A DNA stretch of 64,000 nt, taken from contig NZ_CP119127.1 of assembly GCF_030128825.1 (NCBI RefSeq), forward strand, positions 2,852,001 through 2,916,000. The letters run 5' to 3'. This document shows, in pieces, positions 48,442 to 56,776 of this stretch (position 1 is the first letter of the stretch; each line of letters begins with the position of its first letter). A program made the translations under genes and the position numbers. The DNA is from Sphingobium sp. WTD-1 (GTDB taxonomy: Bacteria; Pseudomonadota; Alphaproteobacteria; Sphingomonadales; Sphingomonadaceae). The notes under the pieces are model-generated. The model saw only the letters and a program-made list of their open reading frames with translations, was not told the origin of the DNA and searched no databases.

Positions 48442-48479
48442 AAAGGCCCGCCGCTGCTGGATGCAGGGGCGGGCCTTTT
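48442..48479. terminator. bidirectional terminator between folB and oxygenase gene
   Basis: AAAGGCCCGCC, a 15-base loop, and GGCGGGCC followed by TTTT; placed exactly between the convergent stops. Confidence 0.82.
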
Positions 48480-48480
48480 C

Positions 48481-49428
48481 TTATGCCTTTTTGATGAGGC
48501 CGATCTCGATCAGCCGCTCGGTCAGATAGTCATGCGCGCTGATCGGTTCCTGGCGGCGCGGATTGTCCGGCGTCACGCACTGCGGCAGCGCGTCGATCAT
48601 GAAGTCCGGGCGCAGATGCAGGAAGAAGGGCATGGAATAGCGCGAATGGCCGCGCCGTTCCGGCGGCGGATTGACGACGCGGTGGCTGGTCGAGGGCAGC
48701 ACATGGTTGGTCAGCCGCTGCAACATGTCGCCGACATTGATGGCGAGTGCGCCCGGCGGGGGCACTACCGGCAGCCAGTTGCCGTCGCGGTCTTTCAACT
48801 CCAGCCCGCCTTCCTCGGCACCCAGCAGCAGGGTGATGAGGTTGATATCCTCATGCGCGCCGGCGCGGATGCCCGGCGCCTCGGGCGAGACCGGGGGATA
48901 ATGGAGCAGGCGCAGGATCGAGTTGCCGTCCTTGATCGGGCCGTCGAACCAGCGTTCGGGCAGGCCCAGATAGATGGCAATGGCCGACAGCAGTTCGGCG
49001 CCGACCCGGTCGAATTCGGCATAGAGCGGCGCGAATATGTCGCGAAACGCCGGCATCTCGGTCGGCCAGACATTGGGCGGCATGGTTTCGGCGAGTGGAT
49101 CGCCCGGCGCCAGGTCGCGGCCGACATGCCAGAATTCCTTGAGGTCATTCTCGCTCGCGCCCTTGGCGATCTCAACGCCGAAAGCGGTGTAGCCGCGCTG
49201 GCCGCCATTGAACTTGGCATCATAGGTGCGCTTCATCTCGATCGGCTGGGCGAAGAATTCGCGCGCCAGCGCCCATCCCTTGTCGACCAGCGCCTGGTCC
49301 ATGCCATGGTCCTTGACCATGGCGAAGCCGAAGCGTTGGAAGGAGCCGCCGAAGGCGGCGGCGAAATCGTCCTTGCTCATTTCTGCCATGGACAGGACAG
49401 GCACCTGTTCCAGCACGGATTGCGACAC
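48481..49428 (-). CDS. 2-oxoglutarate/Fe(II)-dependent oxygenase (isopenicillin N synthase family)
   Basis: 315 aa. Iron ligands His192 and Asp194 in GAHEDINLITLL and His249 in STSHRVVNP; the 2-oxoglutarate Arg/Ser are in RYSMPFFLH (263, 265). The N-terminal DIOX_N part is complete (VLSMAEMSKDDFAAAFG). Bacterial members of this group act on diverse small molecules and the substrate cannot be named. Divergent from the EVE gene across 98 bases. Confidence 0.9.
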   Translation of the reverse strand: MSQSVLEQVPVLSMAEMSKDDFAAAFGGSFQRFGFAMVKDHGMDQALVDKGWALAREFFAQPIEMKRTYDAKFNGGQRGYTAFGVEIAKGASENDLKEFWHVGRDLAPGDPLAETMPPNVWPTEMPAFRDIFAPLYAEFDRVGAELLSAIAIYLGLPERWFDGPIKDGNSILRLLHYPPVSPEAPGIRAGAHEDINLITLLLGAEEGGLELKDRDGNWLPVVPPPGALAINVGDMLQRLTNHVLPSTSHRVVNPPPERRGHSRYSMPFFLHLRPDFMIDALPQCVTPDNPRRQEPISAHDYLTERLIEIGLIKKA

Positions 49429-49526
49429 GTATATTCTCCAGATCGGTAAGGCGTACGGACAATATAGCGATCGCCCGTGATCTTCCCATCCTTGATCGTC
49501 CTTGGCGCCTGATGCAAGGAGGCGGC

Positions 49527-49934
49527 ATGAACTACTGGCTGATGAAATCGGAACCCGATGTCTTTTCCTATGACGACCTGGTCGAAAAGGGGAAGGCGGA
49601 ATGGGACGGCGTGCGCAACCATGCGGCGCAGGGGCACATGAAGGCGATGCGCAAGGGCGACCTGTCGATCTTCTATCACAGCAATATCGGCGTCGAAGCG
49701 GTCGGCATCATGGAGATTGTCGAGGAGGCGGCGCCCGACAGCACCGACGATACCGGTAAGTGGATCGCGGTGCATGTTGCGCCGCACAAGAAGCTTGATC
49801 GTTCGGTGACGCTGAAGGTGATGAAGGCAGACTCGGCGCTGGCCGATATGGTGATGTTGCGCCAATCGCGCCTTTCCGTGTCGCCGCTGACCCAGCAGCA
49901 GTTCGAGCATATCGTCGCCTTGTCAAAGGCTTAG
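49527..49934 (+). CDS. EVE domain protein
   Basis: 135 aa stand-alone EVE domain (PUA-like fold, thymocyte nuclear protein 1 type) that may bind modified bases in DNA or RNA. YWLMKSEPDVFSYDDLV, EWDGVRNHAAQGHMKAM and GDLSIFYHSN are the family blocks. GGAGG precedes ATG 49527. It does not sit with a modification-dependent nuclease, so a defence role is not indicated here. Confidence 0.92.
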   Translation: MNYWLMKSEPDVFSYDDLVEKGKAEWDGVRNHAAQGHMKAMRKGDLSIFYHSNIGVEAVGIMEIVEEAAPDSTDDTGKWIAVHVAPHKKLDRSVTLKVMKADSALADMVMLRQSRLSVSPLTQQQFEHIVALSKA

Positions 49935-50077
49935 AAAAACGAGAGTGCCTCGATTGCGTTTCGCGCAACTGGAACGCCCTTTTTTGCGATTGTATGAGTT
50001 TTTGCGCTGCAACATATGGGTGTCAACAGAACAGAATGTCCAAGAGGTGTTTGAGGGCATTCACAAGGAGCACACCC

Positions 50078-50374
50078 ATGCGAATGCTGTCCAAGTTTGT
50101 TGTCGCCGGCGCCCTGAGCGCCATCGTTGCCGTCGCTGCCCCCGCCAATGCGCAGGACGCCGCCAAGCAGCGCTTCACCCACGAAGGTTACACCTACGTC
50201 TATGACGTCAAGGATACCAAGACCGGCAAGGTGATCTCGGGCCGTCGTTATCCCGACGCCGTCGCCTTCAACCTGCAGGTCAAGGGTGACAAGGTCTCGG
50301 GCGTTTCGGGCGGCCAGTCGGTGTCGTTCAAGGTCGATGATGCACGTGGCGCGGCTTCGGGCGCAGCCAACTAA
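50078..50374 (+). CDS. small secreted protein of unknown function
   Basis: 98 aa with a signal peptide (residues 1-26, AVAAPANA then QD). AAGGAG lies seven bases before ATG 50078. The mature part is beta-rich: FTHEGYTYVYDVKDTKTGKV, then ISGRRYPDAVAFNLQVKGD. No known domain. Strong ribosome site, strong terminator and highly biased codons suggest good expression as a single-gene unit. Confidence 0.75.
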   Translation: MRMLSKFVVAGALSAIVAVAAPANAQDAAKQRFTHEGYTYVYDVKDTKTGKVISGRRYPDAVAFNLQVKGDKVSGVSGGQSVSFKVDDARGAASGAAN

Positions 50375-50394
50375 GCAGTCTGGCCTCGGCCATT

Positions 50395-50431
50395 AAAAAG
50401 GGCGGCTTCCCATCGGGAGGCCGCCCTTTTT
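50395..50431. terminator. bidirectional terminator
   Basis: AAAAAGGGCGGC and GCCGCCCTTTTT form a 12-base perfect stem, with an inner TCCC-ATC-GGGA pairing. It sits between the convergent genes ending at 50374 and 50452. Confidence 0.88.
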
Positions 50432-50451
50432 CGTTGTCTTTGACGACGGGA

Positions 50452-50754
50452 TCAGCGGCAGCGGCGCTTGCTGTCGATTTCCTTGCCGAGCAACGCACCA
50501 CCGGCGGCGCCCAGGATCGTGCCGGTCGCACGGTCGCCACGGGTGTCGATCGCGCGGCCTACCAGGGCGCCGCCGACGCCGCCGACGATCAGGCCGGTCG
50601 TACCATTGGACTTGCGGCAATAGGTGCGGCCATCGCGACCGCGCCACTCCTTATAGCGATAATGTTTGCGGGCCTGGGCGCCGTCCGTGGGAACGGCCAT
50701 CGAAACCGGAATGGCCAGCGACAGGGCGGCCATGGCCATAAGGGCGTTACGCAT
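50452..50754 (-). CDS. glycine-zipper 2TM domain protein
   Basis: 100 aa. Signal peptide at the N-terminus (MRNALMAMAALSLAIPVSMA), then a tandem glycine zipper: GLIVGGVGGALVGRAIDTRG and TILGAAGGALLGKEID, as in 17-kDa antigen/SlyB-like envelope proteins. Lacks a lipobox. GGAGGAGA precedes ATG 50754. Likely an envelope protein; exact role unknown. Confidence 0.82.
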   Translation of the reverse strand: MRNALMAMAALSLAIPVSMAVPTDGAQARKHYRYKEWRGRDGRTYCRKSNGTTGLIVGGVGGALVGRAIDTRGDRATGTILGAAGGALLGKEIDSKRRCR

Positions 50755-50875
50755 AATATCTCCTCCGAATTGCGTTGTCAGCCGATTGAACCCCTGCCTA
50801 TTGACCTGGGTTGCATGAACCTTGGACAACGGCATAAGTTTTTGTTTCCGTGGGAATTAAATTTGAGGTGAAGCG

Positions 50876-51313
50876 ATGAATGCAGGCGACGGGCAGGATC
50901 CGGTTGCGCTGATCCAGGCACTTAATCTGGCGCCGCATCCCGAAGGCGGATGGTATCGCGAGACCTGGCGGGCGCCAGCGGCTGCGGGCCAGAGGGCGGC
51001 AGGCACGGCGATCTTGTTCCTGCTGGAGGCGCATCAGCGTTCGCACTGGCATCGGGTCGATGCCGACGAGATGTGGTTCTGGCATGCGGGGGCGCCGATC
51101 ATCCTGGGCCTCGCTCCGCCGCAGGGATCGTCAATCGACCATCATCTGGGGCCGAATGTTGCCGCGGGCCAGATGCCGCAGCTTCTGGTGCCGGCGCATC
51201 ACTGGCAGGCTGCACGGCCAGTTGGCGGATGGGCGCTGGTCAGTTGCGCAGTCACGCCTGGATTTGATTTTGCCGGCTTTACGCTGGCGCCACCCGATTG
51301 GTCGCCCGCCTGA
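50876..51313 (+). CDS. cupin-fold DUF985 protein
   Basis: 145 aa cupin_5/DUF985 protein. LAPHPEGGWYRETWRAP, FLLEAHQRSHWHRVDADEMW and PAHHWQAARPVGGWALVSC are family blocks; the histidines could hold a metal. Members resemble sugar or nucleotide-sugar binding cupins but no reaction is settled. Divergent from the glycine-zipper gene by 121 bases. Confidence 0.9.
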   Translation: MNAGDGQDPVALIQALNLAPHPEGGWYRETWRAPAAAGQRAAGTAILFLLEAHQRSHWHRVDADEMWFWHAGAPIILGLAPPQGSSIDHHLGPNVAAGQMPQLLVPAHHWQAARPVGGWALVSCAVTPGFDFAGFTLAPPDWSPA

Positions 51314-51342
51314 AGCGCGCAGATTTCTGCCGTTTTTCAGAC

Positions 51343-51361
51343 TTATCCAAAGTTATCCACA
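51343..51361 (+). promoter_or_regulatory. paired DnaA-box-like sites
   Basis: TTATCCAAA (51343-51351) and the consensus TTATCCACA (51353-51361) lie in tandem one base apart. The second also forms CCACA-GATT-TGTGG with following bases. Two boxes alone do not make an origin; they could be a DnaA-regulated promoter site. Confidence 0.4.
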
Positions 51362-51589
51362 GATTTGTGGTTTGGCCTGTCGTCAAATTGTCGAAATCCG
51401 CTTTGTGCGACTCGCAGATCGTGACAGCATCCTATTATCGGGACAGTCGACAAGGAGCGATCCAAAGCCGAAAAATCCAAGAGAAATCAAGGATTTTTGT
51501 TCTGATGGTTCGATGGGAGCTGCCATGCGCGAGGATGGCAGGGAAGATCGGATCCAAGCCTTTCAGGATGATGCCGGGTACGCGCGAAA

Positions 51590-51773
51590 GTGAACGTCGG
51601 GCTTCAAACGGAAGGTAAGCAAAGGTGAACAGACCTCCGGGCTCGTTCTCCCGCGCGAAGATGTGGCAACACATCACATCGCCGGACCGGAAGGCGCAAC
51701 CCGCAAGGGCATGTGGCCGAAAGGAACCGACGTTAGTGGGGACCGACAGCAATGTCGGCCCCCATTTTGTTTC
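51590..51773 (+). ncRNA. candidate structured RNA with intrinsic terminator, unassigned family
   Basis: An eight-base closing stem AACGTCGG (51593-51600) with CCGACGTT (51727-51734) encloses about 126 bases that hold hairpins with GNRA loops: ATGTG-GCAA-CACAT (51661-51674) and CCC-GCAA-GGG (51700-51709), plus GGT-N6-ACC. It is followed by a terminator hairpin with another GCAA loop. The layout suits either a free small RNA or a leader that ends transcription before the GSCFA gene. I compared it by eye with 6S, SRP, tmRNA, RNase P and common riboswitch consensus sequences and matched none. Confidence 0.4.
51737..51773 (+). terminator. intrinsic terminator of the candidate RNA
   Basis: TGGGG and CCGACA pair with TGTCGG and CCCCA across one A-C mismatch, GCAA loop, followed by TTTTGTTTC. 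About 100 bases before the GSCFA start. Confidence 0.7.
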
Positions 51774-51876
51774 GGGCGAACGAATTTGCGGTGCCATCCC
51801 GATAGCGTTGTGACGCTTGTCACCCTTCCGATCGGCTGGCAGGATCGCCTCGGGCCGATCGAGGAGGCATGCAAAT

Positions 51877-52848
51877 ATGGCCGAACCCTTCATTGTCGAA
51901 CCATGCCAGGCGAAATGGGCGCAATTTGTCGAGAGCGACCGCATCAGCATCGCGCCCGAGCCATTTCTGAGCCCGAACGATCGTATCTTTGCGATTGGTA
52001 GCTGTTTTGCGGAGGAAATTCGCAAGGCGTTGGCACAATTGAACATGGCGATGCTGCCTGATTATGCGTCCGTGGCGATCGACCGGAAACATAATCTGGT
52101 CGATACGCTGCCAGAGCGCCCCCATCTGAATTATTATAACAGCTTCACCATCCGTCAGGAATTTGAACGGATTGTCGGTGAATGGGAACAGGCGCCCGAT
52201 GATCATTGGCGCGTTCGACACAAGCGCTGGACAGAGCGCAAGGCATTCCAAGACCCCTATCGGCGACTGGTGTTCGCGCGCACTGCTTCGGACCTGAATG
52301 CGACGATCGCCAATCTCAACGCCGTGATGCGGGCAGGGTTTGAACAGGCCAATGTTTTTCTGATGACCTTTGGCATGATCGAGGTCTTCGTCAACAGGCG
52401 CAACGGCCGCGTTGTTGGGCAAAAACCGCTCTATGGTGGTGGCGGTGGCGCGGAGGAGAGCGATTTTCTACAGAGCGGGTTCGAGGATAATCTGTCCAAC
52501 GTCCGGCGGATTTGCGATATTATCTTGTCTCGCAAGCCCGAAGCCAGGATCATCATGACGGTTTCGCCGGTGGGCCTTGAACGCACCTTTTCGGGCAAGG
52601 ATATCTATGTCGCGAATATGGAGGGCAAGTCGGTCCTGCGCGCCGTTTTGGGGCAGGTTGAGCGGGAATATTCGCAGGTCCGCTATTTCCCTGCCTATGA
52701 ACTGGTCATGTCGAACGGCATGGCCGGCTTCAAGGAGGATGGCCGGCACGTTCGCGATGATGTGGTGCGGGCCATCATGCAGGCCTTCGTCCGCGCCCAT
52801 GTACAAGAGGGGGCAGCGGCTGTCGAAAATCTTGAGAGAAATATCTGA
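51877..52848 (+). CDS. GSCFA domain protein
   Basis: 323 aa. Residues about 33-40 contain the family-naming motif in FAIGSCFAEEI, followed by the GSCFA/SGNH-hydrolase-like core: LMTFGMIEVFVNRR, IIMTVSPVGLERTFSG and YFPAYELVMS. Family members are poorly characterised, and resemble lipases/acyl-esterases acting on surface glycans. ATG 51877 follows GAGGAGG. The gene uses more A/T-ending codons than its neighbours and lies next to a tRNA, which hints at transfer, though no att repeat was found. Confidence 0.85.
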   Translation: MAEPFIVEPCQAKWAQFVESDRISIAPEPFLSPNDRIFAIGSCFAEEIRKALAQLNMAMLPDYASVAIDRKHNLVDTLPERPHLNYYNSFTIRQEFERIVGEWEQAPDDHWRVRHKRWTERKAFQDPYRRLVFARTASDLNATIANLNAVMRAGFEQANVFLMTFGMIEVFVNRRNGRVVGQKPLYGGGGGAEESDFLQSGFEDNLSNVRRICDIILSRKPEARIIMTVSPVGLERTFSGKDIYVANMEGKSVLRAVLGQVEREYSQVRYFPAYELVMSNGMAGFKEDGRHVRDDVVRAIMQAFVRAHVQEGAAAVENLERNI

Positions 52849-52899
52849 AATGGCAACAATGCTACGGAGGTAAGCATCGCTTTTTCCATGGCCCGTCGG

Positions 52900-52971
<72 letters not shown>

Positions 52972-52999
52972 GCACCCGACGGGTCGGACGCCCTTACTA

Positions 53000-53890
53000 T
53001 CAGATCACGCCGAACGTCCAGCCCTCAGTGCGTGCAATTTCGTCGGACATGGCTGCTGGTGCCCAAAGTGCCGGATTTCCGGTCGTCTCGCGCATCCAGG
53101 TTGCGGTCAGCAGGGCGTCGGCCTGATGGTCGGCGATGATCGGGCCGGCATAGGGGGCGGTCGCGAACGCTGGCAGCGCGTCGTTCAGGGCGGCAAGATC
53201 GCGCATCTTCGTGCGCCCCCTGGGGCGGCCGGCGGCACGCGCGGCGATGCTGGTGTAGATTTCGACGATCAATGATCCGGTTTCGGGCAGCGGATCAAAG
53301 GGCCAGATTGGCACAAAGGGGCGGGTGTGATGGAGCAGGCGCATGCCGGCAAAGCTGGCCTTGGCCACCTGCGCGGCGCCGATTGCGTCATAGATGGTCG
53401 AGGGCTTGCCGCCGCCCAAGGCTTTATAATGGGATTCGCAGGCGCGGTTGTGCAGGAAGTCGGCCTTTATTCCATCGGCCTTGCCGAAATAGAAATGGCG
53501 GCGATGCGTGCTTTCCAGCAGGCTGGCGGCCCCCAGGTCCGGATCGTCGCAGACCGTATCGACATAGGCCCAGAAAGCGGGGCCATCCGTAGGTGTTGGA
53601 TCGCCGGGCAGATAGGCGCCGCGCGCCACGAAGGGTGGGGCGAAGCTGAAGTCGAAACCGAACAGGGTCGGTGCCTCGTGCGCCGTTGCGATCAGCCAGT
53701 CGGCGACCGCCTGGCGCGACCAGATGCCGCCGGGCGGCTCGACCAGTTCCGGCGCATCCTGACCGATACCGCAGATGGCGACCGCTATCCCCTTGTGCCG
53801 CGTGCCCTTGGCGCCCGACCAGTCGATCGCCGCGAAGCGTGCGAAACGCGGCGTCACGCCGCGCCGCGCTCGGCGCGCAGCTTGTTCCAA
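53000..53890 (-). CDS. DUF429-like predicted RNase H-fold protein
   Basis: 296 aa. Acidic residues occur where RNase H-fold DUF429 proteins have them: FAAIDWSGAKG near the N-terminus, LFGFDFSF at about 85, LIVEIYTSIAAR at about 215, and DHQADALLTATWM near the C-terminus. Nuclease activity is not shown for most of the family. The start overlaps the end of rarA by 37 bases, so it is probably co-translated with a replication-repair gene. Confidence 0.75.
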   Translation of the reverse strand: MEQAARRARRGVTPRFARFAAIDWSGAKGTRHKGIAVAICGIGQDAPELVEPPGGIWSRQAVADWLIATAHEAPTLFGFDFSFAPPFVARGAYLPGDPTPTDGPAFWAYVDTVCDDPDLGAASLLESTHRRHFYFGKADGIKADFLHNRACESHYKALGGGKPSTIYDAIGAAQVAKASFAGMRLLHHTRPFVPIWPFDPLPETGSLIVEIYTSIAARAAGRPRGRTKMRDLAALNDALPAFATAPYAGPIIADHQADALLTATWMRETTGNPALWAPAAMSDEIARTEGWTFGVI

Positions 53891-55170
53891 TAGGCGATGC
53901 GTTCGGCGATCCTGGCCTCGAACCCACGCTCGGTCGGCGTGTAGAAGGTCTGCGGGCGCATCTCCTCCGGCCAGTAATTGGCGCCGGAAAAACCGCCCTC
54001 GGCATCATGGTCATATTGATAATTCTTGCCATAACCAACCTGCTTCATCAGCTTGGTGGGGGCATTGACGATGTTCATCGGCGGCATCAGAGACCCGGTT
54101 TCGCGCGCGGTGCGGAAGGCCGTCTTCATCGCCATATAGCCGGCGTTCGACTTGGGCGCGGTAGCGCAATAGATGCAGGCCTGAACGATCGCGAGTTCGC
54201 CTTCGGGCGAACCGAGAAATTCATAGGCATCCTTGGCTGCGAGGCACTGAACCACTGCCTGCGGGTCGGCCAGGCCGATATCCTCAGTCGCGAAGCGGAC
54301 GAGTCGGCGCAGGACGTAGAGGGGTTCTTCGCCAGCGGTCAGCATCCGCGCCATATAATAAAGCGCCGCCTGTGGATCGGAGCCGCGCAGTGATTTGTGC
54401 AGCGCGGATATGAGATTGTAATGGCCCTCGCGATCCTTGTCATAGACCGCTACGCGGCGGTGGAGCAGGGCGGAGAGCGCCGCCGGGTCGAGCGGTGCAG
54501 GGATGTCGATCGAATAGAGCGTTTCGACCTGATTGAGCAGGAAGCGGCCGTCGCCGTCCGCGCTGGCCAGCAGGGCCTCGCGGGCGGCAATGTCGAGCGG
54601 CAACGGGCGCCCCATCAGCGCTTCGGCCCGGTCCAGCAATTGTTCGAGCGCAGCGGCATCGAGCCGGCGCAGGATCAGCACCTGCGCGCGGGACAGGAGC
54701 GCAGCGTTCAGTTCGAAGCTGGGATTTTCCGTTGTCGCGCCGACCAGCGTGACCGTGCCATCCTCGACGAAGGGCAGGAAACTGTCCTGTTGGGCGCGGT
54801 TGAAGCGGTGGATTTCATCCACGAACAGCAGGGTCTTCTCGCCGCGCCGACCATGTTCCTTTGCGGCGGCGAAGACCTTCTTGAGGTCGGCGACACCGGA
54901 GAAAACGGCGGAGATCGGTTCGAAACGCATGCCGACGGCGTCGGCGAGCAGGCGCGATATCGTCGTCTTGCCCGTGCCTGGCGGCCCCCAGAAGAGGATG
55001 GACGACAGGCGGCCAGCCGCCACCATTCGGCCGATCGCCCCGTCAGGCCCGGTCAGATGTTCCTGGCCGACGACATCGGCCAGGACCGCCGGGCGCAATC
55101 GATCGGCGAGGGGAGCGTGAACCGAGCCATTTGCAGGGAGGTCGTCGGAAGCGAAAAGATCAGCCATCAT
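53854..55170 (-). CDS. rarA: replication-associated recombination protein A (AAA+ ATPase)
   Basis: RarA/MgsA acts at stalled forks, related to clamp-loader ATPases and eukaryotic WRNIP1. 438 aa from ATG 55170 (ATG 55167 also possible). Walker A GPPGTGKTT near residue 60, Walker B LLFVDEIHRF, sensor GATTENPSFE, and a C-terminal tetramer domain with GLADPQAVVQ and YGKNYQYDHDAEGGFSGANY. Lies 25 bases behind the glycosyltransferase gene. Confidence 0.95.
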   Translation of the reverse strand: MMADLFASDDLPANGSVHAPLADRLRPAVLADVVGQEHLTGPDGAIGRMVAAGRLSSILFWGPPGTGKTTISRLLADAVGMRFEPISAVFSGVADLKKVFAAAKEHGRRGEKTLLFVDEIHRFNRAQQDSFLPFVEDGTVTLVGATTENPSFELNAALLSRAQVLILRRLDAAALEQLLDRAEALMGRPLPLDIAAREALLASADGDGRFLLNQVETLYSIDIPAPLDPAALSALLHRRVAVYDKDREGHYNLISALHKSLRGSDPQAALYYMARMLTAGEEPLYVLRRLVRFATEDIGLADPQAVVQCLAAKDAYEFLGSPEGELAIVQACIYCATAPKSNAGYMAMKTAFRTARETGSLMPPMNIVNAPTKLMKQVGYGKNYQYDHDAEGGFSGANYWPEEMRPQTFYTPTERGFEARIAERIAYWNKLRAERGAA

Positions 55171-55195
55171 TGCCAATATAGGGGCGCTTTGGCGA

Positions 55196-56374
55196 TCAGG
55201 GAACCGGGCTGGACCGGATCGTTGCCCCTTGGGCGCGCTGGCGGAGAATGCGCAGATAGGTGTCGACCAGTGCCTGGTTCACCCGATCCCAGCCGAAATG
55301 CTCGGCCTGGGCCTCGGCCGCTGCCCCGGCGCTTTCGCGCGCAGCATGGTCGGTACAGTAGATTTGCAGCGCATCGGCGAACTTGCCGATTGCGCCGGGG
55401 CGGATCAGCCGCCCCGTTATGCCCTCGCGCACCAGGCTTTCGCTGCCGGTGGCGCGTGCCGCGACGGTCGGTAGGCGGCAGGCCATAGCCTCCAGCGTGA
55501 CATTGCCAAAGGTTTCCGTGACCGACGGATTGAACAGCATATCCATGCTGGCGACCGCGCGGCCCAGATCGGCCCCGCCTTGGAAGCCGGTGAAGACGGC
55601 GGCGGGCAGGCGGTTCTGGAACCATTCACGCGCCGGCCCTTCGCCAACCACCAGTACCCTATGTGGCACCTTGCGCGCGGTCAGTTGATCAATCGTGTCG
55701 GAAAAGACGTCCAGCCCCTTTTCCATCACCTGGCGGCCGACAAAGCCGATCACCGGGACATCGTCGGCAAAGCCGAGCGACCGACGCCAGTCGAGGTCAC
55801 GTCGCTCCGGATTGAAGATTTCGCGATCAATGCCACGGGTCCAGATGCCCACGTCATAGCTCATCCGCTGTTCGCGCAGCAATTGCGCCATCGATTCTGA
55901 CGGCGCGACGATGGCGTCGCAACGGCGATAGAAACGGCGCAAAATCCCTTCGATCGCCGGTTCCAGGAAGGCGAGGCCATAATAGCGCGGGTAGGTTTCG
56001 AAGCGGGTATGGACAGATGCCACGGCTGGCAGCTTGCGGTCGCGCGCCCAGGTGAGTGCGCGGTGCCCGAGCGGATCGGGGCTCGACAGGTGGATCATGT
56101 TGGGCGCGAAAATTTTCAGGTCGCGTCGGGCAGAGCGCGACAGGCGGGTCGGGATCCGATATTCCGGGCGGCCGGGCACAGGGATGGATGGCGTGCTGAC
56201 CAGGTCGCCGGTCGGCGGAAAGGCCGGGGTGTCGGTGGTCGGGGCATAGACGCGCACCGCCGCGCCCTGGCGCAACAGATAGCCGACGAAACGGTTGAGC
56301 GCCTGGTTCGCGCCATCGCGCACATAATTATAATTGCCGCTGAACAGCGCGACACGAAGTCCGGTAACATCCAT
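55196..56374 (-). CDS. GT4 family glycosyltransferase
   Basis: 392-aa GT-B retaining transferase, most like the diacylglycerol/phosphatidylinositol mannosyl- or SQD2-type transferases. N-terminal acceptor domain begins RVALFSGNYNYVRDGANQAL; HTRFETYPRYYGL and SESMAQLLREQ are typical; the donor E-x7-E motif is ETFGNVTLE. Membrane-lipid or surface-sugar glycosylation is likely; exact donor and acceptor unknown. Followed by rarA on the same strand. Confidence 0.9.
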   Translation of the reverse strand: MDVTGLRVALFSGNYNYVRDGANQALNRFVGYLLRQGAAVRVYAPTTDTPAFPPTGDLVSTPSIPVPGRPEYRIPTRLSRSARRDLKIFAPNMIHLSSPDPLGHRALTWARDRKLPAVASVHTRFETYPRYYGLAFLEPAIEGILRRFYRRCDAIVAPSESMAQLLREQRMSYDVGIWTRGIDREIFNPERRDLDWRRSLGFADDVPVIGFVGRQVMEKGLDVFSDTIDQLTARKVPHRVLVVGEGPAREWFQNRLPAAVFTGFQGGADLGRAVASMDMLFNPSVTETFGNVTLEAMACRLPTVAARATGSESLVREGITGRLIRPGAIGKFADALQIYCTDHAARESAGAAAEAQAEHFGWDRVNQALVDTYLRILRQRAQGATIRSSPVP

Positions 56375-56497
56375 CGCGGCCCCTTAACCCAGACCGGCGA
56401 AAAACCCAAGGAACCAGAGCATGTCTCGGGAATTTTGCTGAGGCTGACCGGGAAAGCCGGCCGGCATGATTGCCCCCGAAGGAGAGGATGTCTGCTG

Positions 56498-56716
56498 ATG
56501 GCCGAGAGATTCCGCAAGGGAACACGGGTCAGGTGGAATTGGGGGCAGGGTGTCGGCCGGGGACGTATAGCTGAGCGGTTCGAGCGGCAAGTGGAGCGGA
56601 TGATCGCCGGCTCCCTGATCCGTCGCAACGGGTCCACCCGCGATCCCGCCTATCTGGTCCATACCGACAAGGGTGACATGGTGCTCAAGCTTGGGTCCGA
56701 ACTGAGCGTCGCCTGA
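56498..56716 (+). CDS. DUF2945 / hypervirulence-associated Tudor-like protein
   Basis: 72 aa matching the HVA1 Tudor-like family: FRKGTRVRWNWGQGVGRGRI at the start and DPAYLVHTDKGDMVLKLGSE at the end. Small beta barrel of unknown role. GGAGAGG lies about ten bases upstream. A longer open frame from 56009 is antisense to the glycosyltransferase and not real. Confidence 0.88.
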   Translation: MAERFRKGTRVRWNWGQGVGRGRIAERFERQVERMIAGSLIRRNGSTRDPAYLVHTDKGDMVLKLGSELSVA

Positions 56717-56776
56717 TCTAAGGCGGGCGGACGGGGCAAGCAGACCGCAACTGGCCATCGTCATTGCGCTGCAACC

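Larger units (their letters stand above)
51314..51876. other. 563-base non-coding interval
   Basis: No credible protein gene. It is less G+C-rich than the flanks. In order it holds two DnaA-box-like sites (51343-51361), a weak hairpin AAAAATCC-N12-GGATTTTT (51471-51498) that may end the cupin transcript, a hairpin CTGCCAT-N8-ATGGCAG (51520-51541), a candidate structured RNA (51590-51773) with its own terminator, and the GAGGAGG ribosome site of the GSCFA gene. Confidence 0.6.

Noticed and set aside
51590..51736. SRP RNA, 6S RNA, RNase P RNA or c-di-GMP riboswitch
   Set aside because: GGAAGG and CCTCCGG words look tempting, but the surrounding consensus stems and loop sequences of each family are missing.
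51314..51876. Replication origin
   Set aside because: Only two DnaA-like boxes, no clear AT-rich unwinding block, and no dnaA, hemE, gidA or par genes nearby.
51877..52899. Integrative island with att duplication at tRNA-Thr
   Set aside because: No second copy of the tRNA 3-prime end and no integrase gene in the window.
56009..56716. 235-codon frame ending in the Tudor-like protein
   Set aside because: Its first two thirds are antisense to the glycosyltransferase; only the last 72 codons have family similarity and a ribosome site.
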